A DNA stretch of 64,000 nt, from contig JAKSLD010000010.1 of the NCBI GenBank assembly GCA_024401395.1, positions 1 through 64,000 on the forward strand, given 5' to 3'. The stretch comes from Bacteroidales bacterium (lineage in GTDB: Bacteria; Bacteroidota; Bacteroidia; Bacteroidales; Marinilabiliaceae). Shown here in pieces: positions 45,935 to 55,407 of the stretch (position 1 is the first letter of the stretch; each line of letters opens with the position of its first letter). The notes under the pieces were generated by a model. The model saw nothing but the letters and a program-made list of their open reading frames with translations. It searched no databases and was not told where the DNA came from. The position numbers and the translations under genes were made by a program.

Positions 45935-46313
45935 TCAGTAGGACAGTCTATCGCTGGCGTGAAAGCGCGAGAGGAAAGTCCGGGCAACGTAAGGCACTAT
46001 GCTTCCTAACGGGAAGAACTTCGTGAGGGGATAGTAGCGTAACAGAAAATAACCGCCAGCTTGCTGGTAAGGGTGAAAAGGTGAGGTAAGAGCTCACCGG
46101 AGCTGTGGTGACATAGCTGCCGTACGCCTCATAGGTTGAAAGAACGTGTATATTTCGAATCTGCTTGCAGAACATGGTTGCCTGCTGTGTAATGTATCTT
46201 CGGATACATATTCGGAAGGGGTAGTTCGATTGAGATCATGGGTGACCATGACCCTAGATAAATGATAGACGCTCATTTCGGTGAGTACAGAACTCGGCTT
46301 ATCGGCCTACTGA
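45935..46313 (+). ncRNA. rnpB: RNase P RNA (M1 RNA)
   Basis: The catalytic RNA that trims 5' leaders of precursor tRNAs. The bacterial signature GAGGAAAGTCCGGGC lies at 45970-45984, and the 3' conserved part includes the ACAGAACTCGGCTTATCGGCC segment near 46287-46307. The ends pair as helix P1: TCAGTAGG (45935-45942) with CCTACTGA (46306-46313). The gene begins only 9 nt after the stop of the SPOR-like gene; I see no exact consensus promoter in that gap, so its promoter must lie within the coding region or it is cut from the long transcript. Confidence 0.95.
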
Positions 46314-46322
46314 TAATTGTAG

Positions 46323-46358
46323 GAGGGTGTGTCAAATTACTGACACGCCCTCTTTTTT
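46323..46358 (+). terminator. Terminator of rnpB
   Basis: GAGGGTGTGTCA (46323-46334) and TGACACGCCCTC (46341-46352), with one G-T pair, followed by six T. Confidence 0.95.
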
Positions 46359-46371
46359 CTTTCATTATTTG

Positions 46372-46468
46372 AAAAATTTACGATGAACAAGGGTGCTCTA
46401 TAGGTCTAGTGTAGGTCTAGTATAGGTCTCGTATGGGATTAGTATAGGTCTAGTATAGGGTTAGTATA
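46372..46468 (+). repeat. Intergenic array C-left: anchor and six 11-bp units
   Basis: The anchor TTTACGATGAACAAGGGTGC (46378-46397, preceded by AAAAA) leads into six 11-bp units at 46403-46468: GGTCTAGTGTA, GGTCTAGTATA, GGTCTCGTATG, GGATTAGTATA, GGTCTAGTATA and GGGTTAGTATA. The array is bracketed by two related terminator-like hairpins (46323-46358 and 46478-46514). Confidence 0.92.
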
Positions 46469-46477
46469 GGTCTTGAA

Positions 46478-46514
46478 AGAGGGTGTTTCAGGTTTTGATA
46501 CACACTCTTTTTTG
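46478..46514 (+). terminator. Second, related hairpin with T-run
   Basis: AGAGGGTGTTTCA pairs with TGATACACACTCT and is followed by TTTTTT. It resembles the rnpB terminator in sequence, as if duplicated. Confidence 0.7.
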
Positions 46515-46558
46515 TTTTATATTCTTTGATATTTACTTCCTGTGTTATGCAGTTTCAT

Positions 46559-46696
46559 TCTATGTCGTGTCTATATTGAGCCTATATAGTGTCTATATAG
46601 ATTCTATTGTGTTTCTGTTGTGAGTTCATTCTGTGTCTATTCTGTGTATGTTCTGCTTATATAGATCTTCCTTGTTCATCGTAATTTTTTATTTTG
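46559..46696 (-). repeat. Intergenic array C-right: ten 11-bp units and inverted anchor
   Basis: Ten contiguous 11-bp units fill 46559-46668, most starting TCTAT or a close variant (TCTATGTCGTG, TCTATATTGAG, CCTATATAGTG, TCTATATAGAT and others). The anchor follows in reverse orientation: CCTTGTTCATCGTAAT (46670-46685) and an A/T-rich end. Read from its own anchor this array runs on the minus strand and faces array C-left. Confidence 0.92.
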
Positions 46697-46745
46697 TACA
46701 CTAATGAGAGTATATTATCATGTGTACGCTTTAACGCTTTTTGGC

Positions 46746-46776
46746 TTTGAATTTATTACGAATATGCTTATGTTTG
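46746..46776 (+). promoter_or_regulatory. Promoter of the PPi-PEPCK-like gene
   Basis: TTTG (46746-46749), a 19-bp spacer and TATGTTTG (46769-46776): exact consensus, 32 bp before the start codon. Confidence 0.85.
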
Positions 46777-46808
46777 CGTACGGATAATAAATAACAAAGC
46801 ACGCAATT

Positions 46809-49800
46809 ATGAAGAACGATGCTAATAAGAAACAGAAGGCTGTACTGAAGGATCGCCGTGATATGATTCAGTACATTAACCTTCAGCTTGCTTCACTAGG
46901 TCAACCAATATATCTGGATAATGAAGATGCTACTACTAAGCTTAGTAATAGCAAGTTCTTGAATCTTACAGGCGATTTCATCAATTCATTCAGGGAGAAG
47001 ACAAGACTGCTAGGTAAGCATTTGTCGCCAGTAGATCAGCGTATACAGTCTTTCATTGACTCGTATCTTGCTGATGTGAAGAAGCCAGAAGAGTGTCAGT
47101 TGCCAACAGATACTTTCGTCCTCAATCAGAAAGGTTTGGCGCGTGAGGTTTCTCTTCCACCAGATTCGAATTCTTTCTTTGGTAAGTATGTTTCCACATA
47201 TAGAGTTGCGCAGGGTATTCTGAATAATCCTGCAAATGATAAGCGTACAACAAAGGGTACTTTCCATATTGTTGAAGGTGGTCTGCCTATTCCTTTGGAC
47301 AAGAAGGCTGTGCCAGTAGCTGTTTTTGCAAAGCTTCTTGAGGCTGCACTTCACCCATCTCCAGAGTTGACGCTATTGCCTTTTACTAGCACTCAGAAAG
47401 ATAAGGCACACGTGATGGTCAGCCTTTTGGTTCGTCCTATGGTAGTGCCAGAGGTTAAAGGTGTGATGCCTCAGAAGAGTATGGAGTGTCACTTGTTCGC
47501 TCCAGGTTCTTTGGTGTCGAGCCTTGATTTTGTAGAGACAATTTTTGGCAATGCAGGTGACCATAATCTAGCTATAAACGATTCAGCACTTGATATTGAC
47601 CATTGGACAGGTCACACAGGATGTATCATTTTTGCTCCACAGCTTACACAGCTCAAGAAGCGTGACTTAGGCTTGCCACACTATGATCAGGCAACAGAGC
47701 GTCAGCGAGCAGAGGGTATGTGTTGGAGAGATGACTCTGAGATATACAACGATGGTGGCTCTTTTAAGGTTACTTGTCGTGACGAAAGAGGTGTAGTAGT
47801 TACAATTATTGCGGATAACTACTTCGGCTATGCTAAGAAGGAGATCAAGACACAGATAAACTATTCTGCAAACCTCTTCGGTTTGGCAGAGGAAGAGCAT
47901 GCTGGTGGTGCTATTGCATTCCCACAGGCGATTATGTCTGACGATATCTATGCAGAGGCATATTCGAAGAAGATGGATGGTATCTATACCTTTGAGGAAG
48001 CGATGTCGCTTTTGGAAGGAAAGGTCGATGTTATGCCAGAGGGATATGCAGTAGATAAGAAGTATCCTAATGTGATCTATATCTCTGAGATGGCAAATAT
48101 TGAGATAGAGAAGACACGTATTTCATGGTCATACAATGGTCAGGAAAAGACGATACCTCTCTCGCCTGAGAAGATATATATTCACCCATCGGGAAATAAG
48201 TTCCGTTTGGCGAAGCACCCACAGCAGCCATTGTGGCGTATTATCAATACCCGTCCTGAAGGTATTCTCTGTCACAAGCCATGTACGGTATCTGGTGGCG
48301 GTAAGTCAGAGATTTCTAAGTCGATGCAGAATGCCATTATCTATGGTCCATTTAACATTGTAGATTTGGAAGAAGACTTCAAGAAGGCCGACGAGATTAT
48401 TAACTACGACTATACTCACAGATGGAAAGTGGTTCAAGATGATGCTGTGCCATCGCGTTCATTCCTCAGTCCGAGACGTGCATTGGGTTCGGCAGTTAAG
48501 CTTCTTACGCCATCCGACCAGTATAATGATGAGTACAACGAGTTCCTTCGTTCAATTCCACCACATATACGTTCATTGGTATTGTTCGTGAAGCGACTTT
48601 ACCGCAATGACAGCGGCAAGAGCGACTGGAAGAAGTATATGTCTGTAGAGATTATCAATGGACGTAGAGGCACGACACTTCTATACAAGAACAAACGAGT
48701 AATAGGTACATATGTACGTATCGGTTTCGATCCACAAGGAGGAAACTGGATGCTTCATAAGTTACGTTCGGACTTTGTACCTTCACTCAAGATACAGGTT
48801 GAGGATGATATCACTGCATCAGTGACATTGCCATCAAGCAACTTCAAGAAGTTGAATCCTATTTTCAAGAATCCTTCAGTGAAGATAGTAGACAACTGTG
48901 AGATGCGATTGTTCCAGCGTCCTGATGAGGCAATCAACCGTGGTTATGATCATGAGGCAGAGCGAGATATCTGTAAGCCAGATACATTTATCACGAACTA
49001 CGAGCCATTGACACATGAAGATGGTCAGAAGCTCATTGATGATGCTGTAAACTTTGATCTTTATACTCAGCCAGTAAAGGATTTGGTACATGACTTTATG
49101 GAGAGTGATGACAATGAGTATTTCGTCGTTCCTAGTCATCCACGCTTAGTAAAGGGCAAGCCAACAAAGAATCCACGTTACCTACAGTTCAACGAGAACT
49201 CAGTAGAGAATGTACATACATACGTTGCGGAGGTAGGTATGCGACTCCATCGTAAGATTTTGCCATCGGAGCCAGTGGTAAACGTTGTGAATGCGGTTAT
49301 GCCAGGTCGTAGAAACAATCCGGCAGACAAGATGAACCATATACGTCCGCTTTCGGTTTATAATCCTATTCACTATCAAGAGTTGCCAGAGTTGTTCATG
49401 GATTTTGTCTGCTCATTGACAGGAAAGTCGCCATCGACGACAGGTGCTGGTTCAGAAGGTGCGCTTACAAAGGGTCCATTCAATATGCTGGAAGCTACAA
49501 CAGACTTGAACAATGCATTGTTGAGCTGGATACTTACAGAATACCAAGGATTTACTACTGCAGCTGGTTATGTAGGTAACAGTAGATTTGATCATGATAT
49601 TTCGATCCTTATCCCTGAGATTTGGGCGAGAATGGTTCCAGAAGACAGAGATGCCAACCTTCTTATCAGAGAAGGCTGTCTTGAGAAACTGGAAGACTTT
49701 GAGTATGAAGGCAAGCCAGTATTGGCAAGCAGACTTGGTTACCGTATCACAGAGCGTTTTGCGTTCCGTTGTATGAACCGACTCTTTGACGAGCCGCAGG

Positions 49801-50285
49801 CAGTATTCAACGAGCAGATGCTCAAGCCAGAGCTTCAAGATATGGAGTCGTATGTAGACGGTATCAACAATATTGTTGAGGCACAGCAGAAGGTAGCTCT
49901 CAGATATTTTGAGGAGGGTGCAGTCGGCAGTGCTATTCCACCATTGCAAGTATTGCTCCACATAATGGCGTATGGCAATTATGAGGGTAAGAATATTGAT
50001 GATCCTGAATTGAGAGCTATGTTCACACGAGAGAATGTGCTCAAGTCGGATTGGTACAAGGCACGTCTTGTACTCAAGCAAGAGCGTGACTTGAAGTTGG
50101 CTAACGAGCAGTTGGCATATATTACAGCATTCCGTGCTCGTCCAGAGAATGCTAATTCGCTACAAGATTTGCGCATTGACTACAAGTTGGCCAAGTTGAG
50201 AGAGCGTATTGCATACATTGAGAGCGAGGAGTACATAAACAGCCTTGTTGGTACAATCGGTGCTGATCCTCTTTTCAAAGCGTGA
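46809..50285 (+). CDS. Probable PPi-type phosphoenolpyruvate carboxykinase
   Basis: A 1,158-residue cytoplasmic protein. Two segments recall phosphoenolpyruvate carboxykinases: GYAKKEIKTQINYSANL (about 339-355), followed by AEEEHAGG, resembles the metal-binding G-K-K-C-F-A-L-R-I-A-S box with its downstream E-E-x-x-x-A-E-H, and SGGGKSEISKS (495-505) looks like the nucleotide/phosphate loop. The size matches PPi-dependent PEPCK of Propionibacterium and Entamoeba (about 1,100-1,200 residues), a group with homologues in Bacteroidetes. That enzyme interconverts oxaloacetate plus PPi and PEP plus CO2. The call comes from memory of these patterns; otherwise it is a large conserved protein of unknown function. 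Confidence 0.6.
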   Translation: MKNDANKKQKAVLKDRRDMIQYINLQLASLGQPIYLDNEDATTKLSNSKFLNLTGDFINSFREKTRLLGKHLSPVDQRIQSFIDSYLADVKKPEECQLPTDTFVLNQKGLAREVSLPPDSNSFFGKYVSTYRVAQGILNNPANDKRTTKGTFHIVEGGLPIPLDKKAVPVAVFAKLLEAALHPSPELTLLPFTSTQKDKAHVMVSLLVRPMVVPEVKGVMPQKSMECHLFAPGSLVSSLDFVETIFGNAGDHNLAINDSALDIDHWTGHTGCIIFAPQLTQLKKRDLGLPHYDQATERQRAEGMCWRDDSEIYNDGGSFKVTCRDERGVVVTIIADNYFGYAKKEIKTQINYSANLFGLAEEEHAGGAIAFPQAIMSDDIYAEAYSKKMDGIYTFEEAMSLLEGKVDVMPEGYAVDKKYPNVIYISEMANIEIEKTRISWSYNGQEKTIPLSPEKIYIHPSGNKFRLAKHPQQPLWRIINTRPEGILCHKPCTVSGGGKSEISKSMQNAIIYGPFNIVDLEEDFKKADEIINYDYTHRWKVVQDDAVPSRSFLSPRRALGSAVKLLTPSDQYNDEYNEFLRSIPPHIRSLVLFVKRLYRNDSGKSDWKKYMSVEIINGRRGTTLLYKNKRVIGTYVRIGFDPQGGNWMLHKLRSDFVPSLKIQVEDDITASVTLPSSNFKKLNPIFKNPSVKIVDNCEMRLFQRPDEAINRGYDHEAERDICKPDTFITNYEPLTHEDGQKLIDDAVNFDLYTQPVKDLVHDFMESDDNEYFVVPSHPRLVKGKPTKNPRYLQFNENSVENVHTYVAEVGMRLHRKILPSEPVVNVVNAVMPGRRNNPADKMNHIRPLSVYNPIHYQELPELFMDFVCSLTGKSPSTTGAGSEGALTKGPFNMLEATTDLNNALLSWILTEYQGFTTAAGYVGNSRFDHDISILIPEIWARMVPEDRDANLLIREGCLEKLEDFEYEGKPVLASRLGYRITERFAFRCMNRLFDEPQAVFNEQMLKPELQDMESYVDGINNIVEAQQKVALRYFEEGAVGSAIPPLQVLLHIMAYGNYEGKNIDDPELRAMFTRENVLKSDWYKARLVLKQERDLKLANEQLAYITAFRARPENANSLQDLRIDYKLAKLRERIAYIESEEYINSLVGTIGADPLFKA

Positions 50286-50319
50286 TTAATGCTGTAAAAT
50301 AGCATATCATAAAACATTT

Positions 50320-50360
50320 CCCCTGTCAATTCCGTACAATGGTTTTGATAGGGGATTTTA
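50320..50360 (+). terminator. Terminator after the PPi-PEPCK-like gene
   Basis: CCCCTGTCAA (50320-50329) and TTGATAGGGG (50345-50354) followed by ATTTTATTT. It lies 27 nt before the ATG chosen for the glucanotransferase. Confidence 0.8.
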
Positions 50361-50386
50361 TTTACCTCACCTATCCACATATTCCT

Positions 50387-53044
50387 ATGAGTAGACGAAT
50401 TCGTGTACATTACAACACACAACCAGGACAGAAGGTAGTATTGCTAGAGCGCAATGCTAAGGGCGAGATTATCGTTCGCGAGACAGAGCAAGATGCGAAT
50501 GGCTATAATATCTATACAGATAACGGCACCCAGACTATTACATATAGATGGGGAGTAATGCTAAATGATAATGTTCAAGATATCGAGAGGGAGCGTCACG
50601 ACAGGGTAGTTCCTGCAGTTAAGTCGGACTTCCTGATTACAGATGAGTGGCGAGCTACGACTTCATATTCGGATGTACTGAAGTCGGAAGCATTTGCAAA
50701 CGCTGTATTTCATCAGAATGAAGGGGTAAAGTCGGCACCAACGCCAAAATCAGGTACTTTAGTAATCAGATTACAAGAGCCTAGAATTGGCACAAATCAA
50801 GCGTTCTGTATAGTTTCGAAACAGATAATAAACTGGAACACAGACAAGGCGATGGTTATGAAAGAATATGAGCATAACTGTTGGCAAGTAGAGATACCAG
50901 TTACGCCTCTGTTCCACGAGTTAGAATTCAAATTCGGTATCTGGAATACAGAAGACAACTACTTCGTAGAATTTGAACAAGGAGAGAACAGGCAGTTGAA
51001 TTGGTCTCCAGAGGTAGACAATATTTATGTATACAACTCATATAACTATTCATCGGCTTGGCGTACAGCAGGAGTAGCGGTACCAGTATTCTCGCTCAGG
51101 ACTACCAAGAGCCGAGGTTGTGGAGAGTTCCTTGACCTCAAGGCATTAGCAGACTGGTGTAAGGCAAGCGGGTTGAAAGTTATCCAGTTGTTACCTATCA
51201 ATGATACTACCGCTACATTCCAGTGGAGAGACAGTTATCCATATAACTCAATTTCCTGTCAGGCTCTGCACCCAAGTTATATCAGTGTAGATACTGTATA
51301 TGAGTATTATGGTGAGAGGATGTCGTCGATAGACAAAGAGACAGGTCTTTTCATCAATGATCTTACGCAATTGGACTATATTCGAGTAAGAGAGTGGAAA
51401 GACAAGACACTGAGGACGATCTTTGATAAGAAATTTGATGAAATAGTTGCAGACAAGCAACTTCAGGCATATCTCAAGGATAACGAGTGGTGGGTAAAAG
51501 ATTATGCGCTCTTTGCATCATTGCGTAACGAGTTTGAGACGCCAAACTTCAGGCAGTGGGGAGATTTTGCGACATACGACAAGAAGTTCGTAGATGAGGC
51601 TTTCAAGGCGAAGAGCAAGAGATACCATGATGTGGTGTATCGTGTATTCATACAATATCACCTTGAGAAGCAAATCAGAGAGTCGATAGAGTATGTACAT
51701 AGTCTTGATATAGCACTTAAGGGAGATTTACCTATTGGAATTAACCCTAACAGTGTTGAGGCGTGGGTATCTCCAGATTACTTTGATTTCCATCTGCAAG
51801 CAGGAGCTCCACCAGATTTCTTCTCTCGTGATGGTCAGAACTGGGGATTCCCTATCTACAATTGGGAAAAGATGGCAGAAGACGGCTATCTATGGTGGCA
51901 GCAGAGATTTGGTCGTATGCAGCAATTCTTTGATGCATTCCGTATTGACCATATCCTAGGTTTCTTCCGTATATGGGCTATTCCATTCCCATTCAAGAGC
52001 GGTTTGATGGGTATGTTTGCGCCAGCGTTGCCATTCTCGAAGTACGAGTTGGAGCAGAGAGGATTCTTTGCTGATCCAGAAGTGCTTTCGCATCCTATTG
52101 TGACAGAAGAGTATCTTCGTTCGCAGTTGGCGGAGGAGTCGGACAAGGCTATGGCAGATATGTTTGACCGTATAGAAGGTGGGGTATATCGTTTGAAAGA
52201 CGAGTATTTCGATCCAAATACAATCAACCAGTGGCTTGATGCTAAGGTAGTTAGACCAGGCGAGCGAGATCGTATCCGTCAGGGCTTCAACAATATTCTT
52301 CACGAAGTACTGTTTGTAAGTACGAAGAAAGGAGAATGGCATCCACGAATTATGCTGACAGAGACAGCTAGATTCGGTATGCTTTCAGAGTCGGATCAGA
52401 ATACATTGAGAGGTATTCACGACTATTTCTTCTATGACAGACACAATGAATTCTGGAGATCAAATGCGATAGAGCACCTAGAGGCACTTCTTTCGCACTG
52501 CAAGATGCTAGTTTGTGGCGAAGATCTAGGAATGATACCAGCTTCGGTACCAGAAGTAATGCGCAGAATGCAGATACTAGCCCTAGAGATACAGCGAATG
52601 CCTAAGCTCAACTGGGAGCGATATGGCAATCCAGCTTGTTATGACTATATGACAGTCTGTGCGACATCGTCACATGATATATCATCCATCCGTGGCTGGT
52701 GGGAAGAGAATCCAGATGAGACGCAGTGGTTCTATAACAATATACTCCATCAAGGTGGGGTAGCGCCTCGAGTTGCCACCCAAGAGATGGTTCGTAAGGT
52801 AGTCAATAATCATCTTAATTCTCCATCTATGCTCTGTATCAATCCATTGCAGGATTATGCCGGCATGATAGACCAGATGCCACACTTGCTACCACACGAA
52901 GAGCGTATCAATGATCCTGCCAATGCTAACCATTTGTGGCGTTATCGCATACCATTTGCTATAGACAAGCTAGCAGAGCGTACTCCACAACTACAAGAAC
53001 TTGTACGTTCGATGGTAGTAGCATCAGGTCGTGTAGTAGATTAA
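50387..53044 (+). CDS. malQ: 4-alpha-glucanotransferase (GH77) with N-terminal starch-binding domains
   Basis: An 885-residue cytoplasmic enzyme that transfers alpha-1,4-glucan chains in maltose and glycogen metabolism. ATG 50387 (MSRRIRVHYNT) is chosen because the frame upstream overlaps the terminator hairpin. Residues 1-230 hold two CBM20-like domains, as in plant DPE2-type enzymes. The GH77 barrel follows with the catalytic Asp521 (FRIDHILGFFR), Glu712 (CGEDLGMIP) and Asp764 (ATSSHDISSIRG). It is the first gene of a tight run of four genes. Confidence 0.94.
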   Translation: MSRRIRVHYNTQPGQKVVLLERNAKGEIIVRETEQDANGYNIYTDNGTQTITYRWGVMLNDNVQDIERERHDRVVPAVKSDFLITDEWRATTSYSDVLKSEAFANAVFHQNEGVKSAPTPKSGTLVIRLQEPRIGTNQAFCIVSKQIINWNTDKAMVMKEYEHNCWQVEIPVTPLFHELEFKFGIWNTEDNYFVEFEQGENRQLNWSPEVDNIYVYNSYNYSSAWRTAGVAVPVFSLRTTKSRGCGEFLDLKALADWCKASGLKVIQLLPINDTTATFQWRDSYPYNSISCQALHPSYISVDTVYEYYGERMSSIDKETGLFINDLTQLDYIRVREWKDKTLRTIFDKKFDEIVADKQLQAYLKDNEWWVKDYALFASLRNEFETPNFRQWGDFATYDKKFVDEAFKAKSKRYHDVVYRVFIQYHLEKQIRESIEYVHSLDIALKGDLPIGINPNSVEAWVSPDYFDFHLQAGAPPDFFSRDGQNWGFPIYNWEKMAEDGYLWWQQRFGRMQQFFDAFRIDHILGFFRIWAIPFPFKSGLMGMFAPALPFSKYELEQRGFFADPEVLSHPIVTEEYLRSQLAEESDKAMADMFDRIEGGVYRLKDEYFDPNTINQWLDAKVVRPGERDRIRQGFNNILHEVLFVSTKKGEWHPRIMLTETARFGMLSESDQNTLRGIHDYFFYDRHNEFWRSNAIEHLEALLSHCKMLVCGEDLGMIPASVPEVMRRMQILALEIQRMPKLNWERYGNPACYDYMTVCATSSHDISSIRGWWEENPDETQWFYNNILHQGGVAPRVATQEMVRKVVNNHLNSPSMLCINPLQDYAGMIDQMPHLLPHEERINDPANANHLWRYRIPFAIDKLAERTPQLQELVRSMVVASGRVVD

Positions 53045-53060
53045 CAAATTATCCTCTCCT

Positions 53061-53960
53061 ATGAATATTCTCGATGAAATAGTAGATTACTTCAGAGATA
53101 ATTATTATATCAATAAAGATAATGATCTCCCGAAGAACATATCAGAGCAACTGAATCAGCTTGACCGTGCCCAACGAGGCGAACTTAAGGCTCGCCTCGC
53201 AAATGAGGCTAAGAAGTTGGCTACCAGTAATGCTGATGCTGTGGGAGCTATCCGATGGCTGGATAGTTCATATCTACTTATTGAGAAAAATTCGTTCCGT
53301 CTGCACGAGGTATTGTTCAGTCCAGGGCAAGATATACCAGAAAATCTAGCATTCTATCTTTCGCAGGCCAAAGCGACTATTGATATCTGTGTATATACTA
53401 TTTCAGACGAGAAATTAGCCAAATGTCTTATAGCGATGCACAAGAAAGGCATCAAGGTGCGAATAATTACAGATAATCACAAGATGCACGATGCTGGATC
53501 GCAGATAAAGGCTATGGCAAGAGAAGGAATCAGTGTCAAGATAGACAACTCAAAGTACCATATGCACAATAAGTTCGGTATAATTGACGGTCGTATATCA
53601 TTTACGGGTAGTTATAATTGGACTTATACTGCTCAGCAATATAATCAGGAAAATCTTATAATAACTACCAATTATACGATTGTCCATAAGTTTATGGATG
53701 AGTTTTCCCAATTATGGGAGTCGATGTATTGGTTGAGAGTTCAGATAAACAAAAAGGCAGACAGGTCGGCCAAGAGGAGAGAAACGAAGAAATTCCTCAA
53801 GAATATTGGGGAAGAGATAAGTGCAGAAGAAGAGGCAAAAGCAGTAGTTAGAGATGAGAACGAAGATTTTCCGAATGTAGATCCTTTTGATCCAGAAGAC
53901 TATTTAGTTCCAGACGCTGACCCACACTTGAATCTGCCAAAGCCGACATATGAGAAATAG
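53061..53960 (+). CDS. Phospholipase D-like protein with a single HKD motif
   Basis: A 299-residue protein. The HKD motif is His169-x-Lys171-x4-Asp176 in YHMHNKFGIIDG, followed by FTGSYNWT. A single HKD motif means that a dimer would be needed for activity, as in the Nuc/PLD6 group, which contains nucleases as well as lipases. There is no signal peptide, so a cytoplasmic nuclease role is possible. The C-terminal 60 residues are charged and probably unstructured. The start is 16 nt after malQ and the end overlaps the helicase gene by 11 nt. Confidence 0.88.
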   Translation: MNILDEIVDYFRDNYYINKDNDLPKNISEQLNQLDRAQRGELKARLANEAKKLATSNADAVGAIRWLDSSYLLIEKNSFRLHEVLFSPGQDIPENLAFYLSQAKATIDICVYTISDEKLAKCLIAMHKKGIKVRIITDNHKMHDAGSQIKAMAREGISVKIDNSKYHMHNKFGIIDGRISFTGSYNWTYTAQQYNQENLIITTNYTIVHKFMDEFSQLWESMYWLRVQINKKADRSAKRRETKKFLKNIGEEISAEEEAKAVVRDENEDFPNVDPFDPEDYLVPDADPHLNLPKPTYEK

Positions 53961-55407
53961 GGTAGCGCAAGGGTTAGAATCGCGTATGCCATTTACGCCT
54001 ACGCCCTCCCAGAGAGAAGCGTTGCTACACATATCAGATTTTCTGCTCTCTACAGAAGCGAATAATACACTGGTAATCAATGGTTATGCTGGTACGGGTA
54101 AGACAGCTATACTAAAAGCGCTATGCGATATAGCGTCGGAGGGAGGCTATAAGCTAATATTGATGGCGCCCACTGGCAGGGCAGCGAAGGTACTCTCCAA
54201 TGCTACGGGGAGGCCAGCTATGACCATACACCGTACTATATACAGGCAAGAATCAAATTCGTTCGATGCGCATTTCGGGTTAGGATTCAATGGATTCCAA
54301 CATTCGTTATTCATTGTGGATGAGGCATCGATGATAGGCGACAACTATTCAGGAGAGACAGAATTTGGCAGCGGTCGGCTATTGACAGATTTAGTCGGGT
54401 ATGTTTTTTCGCACGAAGCATCGAGACTTTTACTTGTTGGGGATCCGGCCCAGTTGCCACCAGTTGGGGCAGACAAATCGCCCGCCCTTGATGAAGGATT
54501 ACTTAAGTCGTTGGGTCTCAACGTAGATTCAGTTTGGCTGACAGACGTAGTGAGACAAGAGCAAGACAGTCTTATTCTATCCAATGCGCTCAGTATCAGA
54601 AATATAATAGAAAGAGACGAGCCGGTGCTGCCACAATATCCAAAATTGGTAGAAAACAAGAAACTAGACGTAGAGAGAGTGTCCGGGGCAGAACTGATAG
54701 AGACACTTACGTCGGCATACGACTATTACGGTACAGAAAATGTGCTAGTAGTGACACGTTCCAATAAGAGAGCTACAAGATTCAATCAAGGCATAAGAGG
54801 CCAGGTGCTGATGTCGGACGAGCAGATTTCCCGTGGAGATATGCTCCTAGTAGCGAAGAACAACTATATGTGGCTATCGCGTATGGCAGCGGCAGACAAT
54901 CCCGACCAGCCATTGACATATAAGAAAGGAGACGACTTCATAGCCAATGGCGATATAGCACAAGTGGTGCGAGTGAGGGGGTACAAAGAGATGTACGGAC
55001 TCAAATTTGCAGATGTGCTGTTGAGGTTTGCAGACCATGATGGGGTAGATATAGATCTGAGGATACTTATGGACTGTCTTTCGTCCGAGTTGCCCAAGTT
55101 GACTACCGAAGATGAGAGGCAGCTATTTTCGATGGTAGAAGAAGATTATTCAGATATCAGAGACCAGAGAAAGAGGTATAATGCGATACGCAATGACGAG
55201 TGGTTCAATGCGTTGCAAGTAAAGTTTGCATACGCTGTTACCTGTCATAAGGCACAAGGCGGTCAGTGGGACTGCGTATTCATAGATATAGGCTATGTGC
55301 CAGAAGAGACAGTAGACAAGTCGTTTCTGCAGTGGTTGTATACCGCATTGACAAGAGCAACGCAAAAAGTGTATCTGGTGAATTTTCCAGATGCGTTCTT
55401 TGATTAA
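53950..55407 (+). CDS. SF1 DNA helicase, RecD2-like (AAA_30/UvrD C-terminal)
   Basis: A 485-residue ATPase. Walker A GYAGTGKT is at residues 45-52, Walker B FIVDEASM near 118-125, motif III GDPAQLPPVGAD near 161-172, and the C-terminal signatures VTCHKAQGGQWDCVFIDIG and LYTALTRAT complete the set. It is shorter than full RecD2, lacking the N-terminal HhH part, a form common in Bacteroidetes. ATG 53950 overlaps the upstream gene; ATG 53986 (MPFTPTPSQ) is an equally good start. Confidence 0.9.
   Translation: MRNRVAQGLESRMPFTPTPSQREALLHISDFLLSTEANNTLVINGYAGTGKTAILKALCDIASEGGYKLILMAPTGRAAKVLSNATGRPAMTIHRTIYRQESNSFDAHFGLGFNGFQHSLFIVDEASMIGDNYSGETEFGSGRLLTDLVGYVFSHEASRLLLVGDPAQLPPVGADKSPALDEGLLKSLGLNVDSVWLTDVVRQEQDSLILSNALSIRNIIERDEPVLPQYPKLVENKKLDVERVSGAELIETLTSAYDYYGTENVLVVTRSNKRATRFNQGIRGQVLMSDEQISRGDMLLVAKNNYMWLSRMAAADNPDQPLTYKKGDDFIANGDIAQVVRVRGYKEMYGLKFADVLLRFADHDGVDIDLRILMDCLSSELPKLTTEDERQLFSMVEEDYSDIRDQRKRYNAIRNDEWFNALQVKFAYAVTCHKAQGGQWDCVFIDIGYVPEETVDKSFLQWLYTALTRATQKVYLVNFPDAFFD

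Noticed and set aside
46403-46668. Array C as a CRISPR
   Set aside because: The units are only 11 bp, degenerate and contiguous with no spacers, and no cas gene is in the window.
49452-50081. 209-residue minus-strand frame inside the PPi-PEPCK-like gene
   Set aside because: Antisense shadow with no motif and no regulatory signals.
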